From the NCBI RefSeq assembly GCF_001418135.1, contig NZ_LIPQ01000016.1, positions 1-61,014 on the forward strand: a stretch of 61,014 nt of DNA, given 5' to 3'. A program made the position numbers and the translations under genes. The stretch comes from Streptomyces aureus. GTDB lineage: Bacteria > Actinomycetota > Actinomycetes > Streptomycetales > Streptomycetaceae. Positions 41,849 through 48,784 of this stretch are shown piece after piece. Position 1 is the first letter of the stretch. The number at the start of each line of letters is the position of its first letter. The notes below the pieces were generated by a model. It made no database searches and was not told the DNA's origin. It saw only the letters and a list, made by a program, of their open reading frames with translations.

Positions 41849-43657
41849 TTGACGAAGGGCACCACAGCGACCATGGCATCTCCGGCGAAGACGACGGGTG
41901 ACGGCTCCGGCCTTGTGGAGATGGCCTGGGATCCCATCACCCGGATCGTGGGCAGCCTCGGCATCCACACGAAGATCGATTTCAAGCAGAAGCGCGTCGC
42001 GGAGTGCTACAGCACGTCCTCCGTCTTCCGCGGCTACAGCGTCTTCATGCGGGGCAAGGACCCCCGCGACGCGCACTTCATCACCAGCCGCATCTGCGGC
42101 ATCTGCGGTGACAACCACGCGACCTGCTCCGTGTACGCGCAGAACATGGCGTACGGCGTGAAGCCCCCGCACCTCGGTGAGTGGATCATCAACCTCGGCG
42201 AGTCCGCGGAGTACATGTTCGACCACAACATCTTCCAGGAGAACCTGGTCGGGGTCGACTACTGCGAGAAGATGGTCCGCGAGACCAACCCCGGCGTCCT
42301 GGAGCTGGCCGAGCGCACCGAGGCGCCGCACGCCGCCGAACACGGCTACCGCACGATCGCGGACATCATGCGCTCCCTCAACCCCCTCGAAGGCGAGTTC
42401 TACCGCGAGGCGCTCCAGGTCAGCCGGTACACCCGGGAGATGTTCTGCCTCATGGAAGGGCGGCACGTCCACCCCTCCACCCTCTACCCCGGCGGTGTCG
42501 GCACGGTCGCGTCCGTGCAGCTGTTCACCGACTACATGAGCCGCCTCATGCGGTACGTGGAGTTCATGAAGCGGGTCGTCCCCCTCCACGACGACCTCTT
42601 CGACTTCTTCTACGAGGCGCTGCCCGGCTACGAGGAGGTCGGCCGCCGCCGTGTGCTGCTCGGCTGCTGGGGCGCACTCAACGACCCCGAGCACTGCGAC
42701 TTCACCTACGCCAACATGACCGACTGGGGCCGGCGGATGTTCGTCACCCCCGGTGTCGTCGTCGACGGCAAACTGGTGACCAACGACCTCACCGAGATCA
42801 ACCTCGGCATCCGCATCCTGCTCGGCAGCTCGTACTACGAGGACTGGCAGGGCCAGGAACAGTTCGTCACCCACGATCCCCTCGGCAACCCGGTCGACCC
42901 GCGCCACCCGTGGAACCAGCACACGATCCCGGCCCCGCAGAAGCGGAACTTCGACGACAAGTACAGCTGGGTCATGTCCCCGCGATGGTTCGACGGCAAG
43001 GACCACCTGGCGCTGGACACCGGTGGCGGCCCCATCGCGCGCCTGTGGTCCACCGCGCTCTCCGGCCTCGTCGACATCGGCTACATCAAGGCCACCGGGC
43101 ACAGCGTCGTCATCAACCTCCCCCGGACGATGACCAAGCCGGAGACCACCTTCGAGTGGAAGATCCCGAAGTGGAGCAACGCCCTGGAGCGCAACCGCGC
43201 CCGGACGTACTTCCAGGCGTACGCGGCGGCCGTCGCCCTGCACTGCGCCGAGAAGGGCCTGGAGGAGGTCCGCGCCGGACGCACACAGACGTGGGAGAAG
43301 TTCGAAGTGCCCGACGAGTCCATCGGCGTCGGTTTCACGGAGGCCGTACGTGGCGTCCTCTCGCACCACATGGTGATCAGGGACGGCAAGATCGCCAACT
43401 ACCACCCCTATCCGCCGACGCCGTGGAACGCCTCCACGCGGGACACGTTCGGTACCCCCGGCCCGTACGAGGACGCGGTGCAGAACACCCCGATCTTCGA
43501 GGAGAACACGCCCGAGAACTTCAAGGGCATCGACATCATGCGCGCCGTGCGCAGCTTCGACCCCTGTCTGCCGTGCGGCGTCCACATGTACACGGGCAAC
43601 GGCAGGACCGTGAAGCAGATGCACGTGCCCACCGGCCTGAGCGGTCTGGCCGGATGA
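41849..43657 (+). CDS. hhyL: Group 1h [NiFe] hydrogenase large subunit
   Basis: A 602-residue catalytic subunit from TTG 41849; an ATG at 41873 would remove eight residues and is equally possible. The L1 motif ITSRICGICGDNHATCSV (C83, C86) and L2 motif FDPCLPCGVHMY (C573, C576) hold the NiFe(CN)2CO centre. A 23-residue tail follows the terminal His, to be removed by the protease encoded downstream. WDPITRIVGSLGIHTKID near residue 27 is the usual large-subunit start. The next start overlaps the stop by ATGA (43654-43657). Confidence 0.96.
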   Translation: MTKGTTATMASPAKTTGDGSGLVEMAWDPITRIVGSLGIHTKIDFKQKRVAECYSTSSVFRGYSVFMRGKDPRDAHFITSRICGICGDNHATCSVYAQNMAYGVKPPHLGEWIINLGESAEYMFDHNIFQENLVGVDYCEKMVRETNPGVLELAERTEAPHAAEHGYRTIADIMRSLNPLEGEFYREALQVSRYTREMFCLMEGRHVHPSTLYPGGVGTVASVQLFTDYMSRLMRYVEFMKRVVPLHDDLFDFFYEALPGYEEVGRRRVLLGCWGALNDPEHCDFTYANMTDWGRRMFVTPGVVVDGKLVTNDLTEINLGIRILLGSSYYEDWQGQEQFVTHDPLGNPVDPRHPWNQHTIPAPQKRNFDDKYSWVMSPRWFDGKDHLALDTGGGPIARLWSTALSGLVDIGYIKATGHSVVINLPRTMTKPETTFEWKIPKWSNALERNRARTYFQAYAAAVALHCAEKGLEEVRAGRTQTWEKFEVPDESIGVGFTEAVRGVLSHHMVIRDGKIANYHPYPPTPWNASTRDTFGTPGPYEDAVQNTPIFEENTPENFKGIDIMRAVRSFDPCLPCGVHMYTGNGRTVKQMHVPTGLSGLAG

Positions 43658-44211
43658 GCACGGCCACCGCCGAAGCGGCGGGCCGACGCGTCGAGGAGGT
43701 CCTGGACCGGCTGGCCGAGAACGGCGACGCCGAGGCCTGCGCGGCCGCGGAGGAAGTCGTACGCGTCCTCATGGAGTTCTACGGCAGCGGCATCGCCCGC
43801 GTGATCGAGCTCCTCGGGAGTCCCGCAGCCCGTCCGCCCGCCGACCCGCTGGCTCCGCTGCTCGCGGACGAACTCGTCGCGAGCCTCCTCAACCTGCACG
43901 GACTGCACCCCGAGGACACGCCGACCCGGATCGACCGCGCCCTGTCCGCCCTGCCGCAGCCCGTGGAGAACGCCGGATTCGACACGGCGACCGGCGTGCT
44001 GCGGCTGCGGGTCACCGCCTCGACCGGCTGCGGCTGCTCCGGCACCCAGGAGTCCGTCCGGCAGGCGGCCGTGGACGCCCTCGCCTGCTTCGCGCCCGAG
44101 GTCACCGGCGTGGAGCTGGAGACCGGCGCCCCACGCGAGCCGGCGCTGCTCCAGATCGGCACCCGTCCGTCCCTCGCGGGCGCGGACGGCCGCTCGTCGG
44201 CCGCCCTGTGA
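43654..44211 (+). CDS. NifU-like (Nfu domain) protein
   Basis: A 185-residue protein. The C-terminal half is an Nfu-type domain (residues about 108-160: GVLRLRVTASTGCGCSGTQE followed by VRQAAVDALACFAPEVTGVE) with CGC in place of the classic CxxC cluster loop. The N-terminal 100 residues are helical. Nfu proteins carry a labile Fe-S cluster to targets, so a role in filling HhyS is likely (inference). It overlaps hhyL by 4 nt and the next gene by GTGA. Confidence 0.85.
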   Translation: MSTATAEAAGRRVEEVLDRLAENGDAEACAAAEEVVRVLMEFYGSGIARVIELLGSPAARPPADPLAPLLADELVASLLNLHGLHPEDTPTRIDRALSALPQPVENAGFDTATGVLRLRVTASTGCGCSGTQESVRQAAVDALACFAPEVTGVELETGAPREPALLQIGTRPSLAGADGRSSAAL

Positions 44212-44867
44212 ACGGGCCGCCGAACGGCGCCGCGCGACCCCCGCGGCCCACGGGCCTGCGCCGGTTCACCGCCCCGCGTCCGCCCCGCGAGGAACGGTGC
44301 GAACTGTGCGGGGCGGCACTCGCGGCCGAAGCGCGGCACCCGCACCTCGTCGACACGGACAAGCGGGCCCTGGTGTGCGCATGCGGCCCGTGCGCGCAGC
44401 TGATGGACCGCTCCGCCGCCTCCCCGGGCCGCTTCAGGGCGGTGCCCGGCCGCTTCCTGAGCGACCCGGGGCACCGGATCGACGACCGGGCATGGGAGTC
44501 GCTGCGGATCCCGGTCTCCGTCGCGTTCTTCTTCCGCAATTCCGCCCTCGACCGCCCGGTGGCGCTCTACCCGAGCCCCGCCGGTGCCACCGAGAGCGAG
44601 CTGGAGGACGACGCCTGGCAGTCCGTCCTGGAAGCCACCCGGCTGGCCGCCCACCTCGAACCCGACGTGGAGGCCCTGTTGCTCCGCCGCCACGAGGGCC
44701 GCACCGAGTGCTTCCTCGTACCGATCGACCTCTGTTACGAACTGGTGGGCCGCATGCGACTGCACTGGCAGGGGTTCGACGGGGGCGCGGAGGCGCGGGC
44801 CGCCCTCGACGCGCTCTTCACCCATGTACGCGGCCTGGCGCGCGAACCGCAGGGGAGCCGGCCGTGA
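44208..44867 (+). CDS. DUF5947-like protein with zinc-finger-like cysteines
   Basis: A 219-residue protein, start GTG 44208 overlapping the NifU-like stop. An early Cys set, ERCELCGAALAAEARHPHLV and LVCACGPCAQLMD (CxxC ... CxCxxC), looks like a zinc or Fe-S site. It is followed by PVSVAFFFRNSALDRPVALY, YPSPAGATESELEDDAWQSV and a helical end. I associate this pattern with DUF5947, found beside group 1h hydrogenases. Its role is unknown. Location between Nfu-like and DUF6084-like genes implies a job in assembling or anchoring the enzyme. Confidence 0.82.
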   Translation: MNGPPNGAARPPRPTGLRRFTAPRPPREERCELCGAALAAEARHPHLVDTDKRALVCACGPCAQLMDRSAASPGRFRAVPGRFLSDPGHRIDDRAWESLRIPVSVAFFFRNSALDRPVALYPSPAGATESELEDDAWQSVLEATRLAAHLEPDVEALLLRRHEGRTECFLVPIDLCYELVGRMRLHWQGFDGGAEARAALDALFTHVRGLAREPQGSRP

Positions 44868-45502
44868 CCGAGTTCTCCTTCAGCTGCACCGACGTCCGCG
44901 CCGATCCCTACGCGGCCGGCCCCACGCTCGTGTTCCGGCTGCGGATCACCGCCACCGGCGGCGCCCGGGTGCACGCGATGGCCCTGCGCTGCCAGATCCG
45001 CATCGAACCCGCCCGGCGCGGCTACGACGACCATGAGGCCGCAGCCCTGGGCGACCTCTTCGGCGAGCGCTCCCGGTGGGGCAGCAGCCTCAACCCGGTG
45101 CAGTTCGCCCAGGCCTCCGTCATGGTGCCGGGCTTCACCGGCGAGATCGAGACCGACCTCGTCGTACCGTGCACCTACGACACCGACATCGCCGCGTCCA
45201 GGTACTTCCGGGCGCTCTCCGACGGTGACGTCCCGCTGCTTCTGCTCTTCTCCGGCACCGCGTTCACCGGCGCCGGCGGCTTCCACGTCGAGCCCGTTCC
45301 CTGGGACAAGGAGGTCTCCCATCGCATGCCCGTGAAGGTGTGGCGCGAGATGATCGACCAGCACTTCCCCGGCTGCGGATGGATCAGGCTCCCGGGCGAC
45401 GCGATGGACGCCCTGCTCGCCTACCGCTCGCGCCGGGCCCTCCCGTCGTGGCAGGCCACCGTCGAGTCCCTGCTCGAAGCGGCGGGGGAGAGGACAGCAT
45501 GA
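44864..45502 (+). CDS. DUF6084-like protein
   Basis: A 212-residue mostly beta-strand protein: FSFSCTDVRADPYAAGPTLV, FRLRITATGGARVHAMALRC, VMVPGFTGEIETDLVVPCTY and LLLLFSGTAFTGAGGFHVEP. It reads as a beta sandwich followed by a helical end (VKVWREMIDQHFPGCGWIRL). No catalytic motif. I associate it with DUF6084, a companion of the group 1h operon. GTG 44864 overlaps the DUF5947-like stop, and the next gene overlaps by ATGA. Confidence 0.82.
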   Translation: MTEFSFSCTDVRADPYAAGPTLVFRLRITATGGARVHAMALRCQIRIEPARRGYDDHEAAALGDLFGERSRWGSSLNPVQFAQASVMVPGFTGEIETDLVVPCTYDTDIAASRYFRALSDGDVPLLLLFSGTAFTGAGGFHVEPVPWDKEVSHRMPVKVWREMIDQHFPGCGWIRLPGDAMDALLAYRSRRALPSWQATVESLLEAAGERTA

Positions 45503-46893
45503 CCACCGTCGCCTTCAGCCCCGGCACCGAGGCGCGGTTCGCCGTCGCCCGGCACGTCGCCGACGCCGTCCTCTTCGAGGGGTACGTGCTCTACCCGTAC
45601 CGTGCGTCGGCCGCCAAGAACCGGCTCCGCTGGCAGTTCGGCGTCCTGGTGCCGCCGTCCTGGAGCGCCGCCGCCGAGGAGCACGACTTCCAGCACACCG
45701 AGTGCCTCATGGAGCCCAGGACCGGCGCCGAACTCGCCGTGGAGGTCCGCTTCCTGCGCGCTCAGCGGCGCACCGTCGAAGAACTCCGTGCGGACGGGAC
45801 ATACGCCCCCACCGACGAACTGCGCCTGGCCGACCGGGTCCTGGTGCCCTGGGACGAGGGCGTCGAGGAGCGGGTCACCCTCGCCGTCCCCGTCGCCGAG
45901 CTACGCGGTGACGGCGTCGCCCTGCCGTTCACCCGCCCCGCGGCCGACGAGGTCGAGCAGGTCACCGACGACGGACGCGTCCTCGGCCGCCTCGTACGCC
46001 GGCGCGAGGAGATCAGCGGTACGGTGCGGATCTCGGCCGCGGAAATCGACGGCCCGTACCGTGTCGAGCGCCTCTCGGTCACGGTGGAGAACACCAGCAC
46101 CTGGACCGCCGAACGGGACACCGACCGCCACGCGGCACTGCCGTACTCCCTCGTCGCCGCGCACACCCTGCTCCGCCTCGACGGCGGCTCGTTCCTGTCG
46201 ATGACAGACCCGCCGGAATGGGCCAAGGGCGCCGTCGCCGCCTGCCGCAACCTGCACACCTGGCCCGTCCTGGCCGGCGAACCCGGCCGTGACGACCTGA
46301 TGCTCTCCTCGCCGATCATCCTGGAGGACCATCCGGCCATCGCACCCGAGAGCCCCGGCGCCCTCTACGACGCGACCGAGATCGACGAGATCCTCGCCCT
46401 GCGCACGGCGGCCCTCACCGACGAGGAGAAGCGCGAGGCCAGGGGGACCGACGCCCGCGCGGCGGCGGTGATCGAACTCGCGGACACCATGCCGCCCGAG
46501 GTCCTCGAACGCCTGCACGGAGCAGTGCGGAGCCTCCAGAGCGTCACGGGGAGCCCGAAGCCGGCCGGAAACATCCTCGAACCGGAGACGCCCTGGTGGG
46601 ACCCGGGCGGCGACACCGGTGTCGATCCGGACAACGACCACGTCCTCGTCGACGGACGCGCCGTCCGCGCGGGCAGCAGGGTCGTCCTGCGTCCACGGCT
46701 CCGCCGCACGGACGCCCAGGACCTGTTCCTGGACGGACGCAGCGCGCTGGTCGAGGCGGTCCTCCACGACGTCGACGGAGGAGTCCACATCGCGGTCACC
46801 GTGGAGGACGACCCGGGCGCCGACATCCGCCGCGAACAGGGCCGGTTCCTCTACTTCCAGCCCGACGAGGTCGAAGCCCTGGAGGACATGTGA
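45499..46893 (+). CDS. Unknown 464-residue protein of the hydrogenase operon
   Basis: I do not recognise a family. The protein is soluble, with an opening VLFEGYVLYPYRASAAKNRL, a central strand-rich part (YRVERLSVTVENTSTWTAER, LVAAHTLLRLDGGSFLSMTD) and a C-terminal part with VLVDGRAVRAGSRVVLRPRL and GVHIAVTVEDDPGADIRREQ. No Cys cluster, ATP motif or membrane helix is seen. It is coupled to its neighbours by ATGA and GTGA overlaps, so it must be needed in fixed ratio with the structural or maturation proteins. Confidence 0.85.
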   Translation: MTTVAFSPGTEARFAVARHVADAVLFEGYVLYPYRASAAKNRLRWQFGVLVPPSWSAAAEEHDFQHTECLMEPRTGAELAVEVRFLRAQRRTVEELRADGTYAPTDELRLADRVLVPWDEGVEERVTLAVPVAELRGDGVALPFTRPAADEVEQVTDDGRVLGRLVRRREEISGTVRISAAEIDGPYRVERLSVTVENTSTWTAERDTDRHAALPYSLVAAHTLLRLDGGSFLSMTDPPEWAKGAVAACRNLHTWPVLAGEPGRDDLMLSSPIILEDHPAIAPESPGALYDATEIDEILALRTAALTDEEKREARGTDARAAAVIELADTMPPEVLERLHGAVRSLQSVTGSPKPAGNILEPETPWWDPGGDTGVDPDNDHVLVDGRAVRAGSRVVLRPRLRRTDAQDLFLDGRSALVEAVLHDVDGGVHIAVTVEDDPGADIRREQGRFLYFQPDEVEALEDM

Positions 46894-47414
46894 ACGGCCC
46901 CGGGCCCGAGGCCGCAACGCCCGGCACGGCCCGCACCCTCGTGGCCGGGGTGGGCAACATCTTCCTCGGCGACGACGGCTTCGGCGTGGAGACCCTGCGG
47001 CGACTCACCCGTGAGGAACTCCCCGTCTCCGTCGAGCTGGCCGACGTCGGCGTCCGGGGCGTCCACCTCGCCTACGAGCTCCTCGAAGGCTGGGACACCC
47101 TCGTCCTCGTCGACGTCACCGCCCGCGGCGGTGCACCGGGGACGCTCTATCTGATCGACGCCTCGGCGGCCGACGAGCGCGGCACGGAGCCCGCGCCGCT
47201 CGACGGCCACCGGATGACGCCCGACGCCGTCCTCGCCCTGCTCGACACCCTGTGCGCCGGAACCGGGGCCGCGCCGCCGCGGCGGATCCTCGTCGTCGGC
47301 TGCGAACCGGCCTGCCTCGACGAGGGCATCGGGCTCAGCCCGCAGGTCGCCGCGGCCGTGCCCGAAGCCGTGCGCATGGTGACCGAACTGGTCCGTCAGG
47401 AAGCCGTCGTATGA
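46890..47414 (+). CDS. Hydrogenase maturation protease
   Basis: A 174-residue nickel-dependent endopeptidase of the HyaD/HybD type. The motif LVAGVGNIFLGDDGFGVETL carries the first acidic Ni ligand, TLVLVDVTARGG the second, and DGHRMTP supplies the His. It would cut the 23-residue tail of HhyL after nickel insertion. GTG 46890 overlaps the previous stop by GTGA, and a 46-residue membrane peptide overlaps its own stop. Confidence 0.93.
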   Translation: MNGPGPEAATPGTARTLVAGVGNIFLGDDGFGVETLRRLTREELPVSVELADVGVRGVHLAYELLEGWDTLVLVDVTARGGAPGTLYLIDASAADERGTEPAPLDGHRMTPDAVLALLDTLCAGTGAAPPRRILVVGCEPACLDEGIGLSPQVAAAVPEAVRMVTELVRQEAVV

Positions 47415-47551
47415 ACATGGAAACGGAGAGCACCATGCACAGGAACGTCCTCGGCATCGCAGCCGTCGCCACCGCCGCCCTGGCCGTCGCGGCCGTCGTC
47501 GTCGGAGTCCTCCCCGACGTCCGGCGCTACCTGCGTATGAGCAGGATGTGA
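47411..47551 (+). CDS. Tiny DUF6893-like membrane protein
   Basis: A 46-residue protein: a short polar start, one transmembrane helix (GIAAVATAALAVAAVVVGVL) and a basic end PDVRRYLRMSRM. ATG 47411 overlaps the protease stop by ATGA, so it is translated with the hydrogenase genes. I associate this form with DUF6893. The basic end suggests an N-out, C-in orientation. HhyS has no membrane anchor, so this peptide might tether the complex or help pass electrons to the membrane (inference). Confidence 0.78.
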   Translation: MNMETESTMHRNVLGIAAVATAALAVAAVVVGVLPDVRRYLRMSRM

Positions 47552-47690
47552 CGCACCCGCGGGTTCGGTGGCGGCGGCTGCACCGAATGGACGACACCGA
47601 CGTCCGGTCCCGGCGTGCCGGGCGATCCCCCGCCACCCCCCGTTCTCTAATGGCGCCCGAGACCCACCCGGGCGCCCAGGACGGAGACCG

Positions 47691-48086
47691 ATGCACGAGA
47701 TGTCCCTCGCGGTCGCCGTCGTCGACCAGGTCGAGACCGCGGCGAGGTCTCGGGGGGCCGTCGGTGTCAGCAGCATCGAGCTGGAAGTGGGCGAGCTGGC
47801 CGGCGTCGTCGCCGACGCCCTCGCCTTCTGCTTCGAACTCGCCTGCGCCGGAACCGTCGTCGAAGGCGCCGAGCTGATCACCCGTACCGTCCCCGGAACC
47901 GCGCGCTGCACCCCGTGCGCCGAGGTCTGGCCGGTCGGCATGCCGCCGCGACTGCTCTGCCCCGGCTGCGGCGCCGCGGCCGACGGAATCGTCTCCGGCC
48001 GCGAACTCCAGATCCGGGAGGTCCGCTGGGCCGACCCGGAGGCGCCGCGCGAAGAACAGCACCAACCCATCACCGAGAAGAGCTGA
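47691..48086 (+). CDS. hypA: HypA nickel chaperone
   Basis: A 131-residue protein starting MHEMSLAVAVVDQVETAARS; His2 and the N-terminal amine bind Ni(II). A zinc site is formed by CTPC (near residue 73) and CPGC (near 91). SIELEVGELAGVVADALAFC is the usual middle block. HypA delivers nickel to the large subunit together with HypB. About 140 nt separate it from the membrane peptide, the largest gap in the operon, so a secondary promoter may lie there. Confidence 0.95.
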   Translation: MHEMSLAVAVVDQVETAARSRGAVGVSSIELEVGELAGVVADALAFCFELACAGTVVEGAELITRTVPGTARCTPCAEVWPVGMPPRLLCPGCGAAADGIVSGRELQIREVRWADPEAPREEQHQPITEKS

Positions 48087-48088
48087 GC

Positions 48089-48784
48089 ATGTGCCGAGCA
48101 GTCGATCTCCAGCGTGCCGTTCTCGCGAAGAACGAGGCCGCGGCACAGATCCTGCGCACCGAACTGACCGCCCGCGGCACCACCGTGGTCAACCTGCTCT
48201 CCAGCCCCGGCAGCGGCAAGACCGCCCTGCTGGAGCGCGAACTCCGCCTCGCCGGCGAACGGGGCGTCAGCGCCGCCGCGCTCACCGCCGACCTCGCCAC
48301 CGAGAACGACGCCCGGCGCCTGGCCCGCTCGGGCGTCCCCGTCAAGCAGGTGCTCACCGACGGCCTCTGCCATCTGGAGGCCGACATGGTCGCCCGGCAC
48401 TTGCACGACTGGCTGCCCGAGTCGACCCGGCTGCTGTTCGTCGAGAACGTCGGCAACCTCGTCTGCCCCGCCGGCTACGACCTGGGCGAGTCGCTCCGCG
48501 TCGTGCTCGCCTCGGTCACCGAGGGAGAGGACAAGCCGCTCAAGTACCCCACCGCGTTCGGCCTCGCCCAGCTGGTGATCGTCACCAAGACCGACATGGC
48601 CGAGGCCGCGGAGTTCGACGAGACGGCCTTCCGCGCCAACGTGGAGCAGGTCAACCCCGGCGTCGAGGTCGTTCTCAGCTCGGTGCGTGACGGCCGGGGA
48701 GCAGGCACGCTGCTCGACCGGGCCCTCGCCACGGCTGCGGGGAACCGAGCCCACACCCCGGTGATGGCACGGGCCGGCGCGTGA
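48089..48784 (+). CDS. hypB: HypB GTPase for nickel insertion
   Basis: A 231-residue SIMIBI GTPase. The P-loop is LLSSPGSGKT (36-45), the switch block is AALTADLATENDARRLA, metal-site cysteines are in TDGLCHLEADM and ENVGNLVCPAGYDLGE, and the base motif is VIVTKTDMAE. The His-rich nickel-storage stretch and the N-terminal CxxxCGC found in other HypB are absent. HypB energises nickel transfer from HypA. Its last bases overlap hypF (GTGA at 48781). Confidence 0.95.
   Translation: MCRAVDLQRAVLAKNEAAAQILRTELTARGTTVVNLLSSPGSGKTALLERELRLAGERGVSAAALTADLATENDARRLARSGVPVKQVLTDGLCHLEADMVARHLHDWLPESTRLLFVENVGNLVCPAGYDLGESLRVVLASVTEGEDKPLKYPTAFGLAQLVIVTKTDMAEAAEFDETAFRANVEQVNPGVEVVLSSVRDGRGAGTLLDRALATAAGNRAHTPVMARAGA

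Noticed and set aside
40640..43624. A 994-residue minus-strand frame across hhyS and hhyL
   Set aside because: It is the complement of genuine hydrogenase codons and contains no conserved block; the same applies to the minus frames at 48475-51384 and 51406-52845 across the hyp genes.
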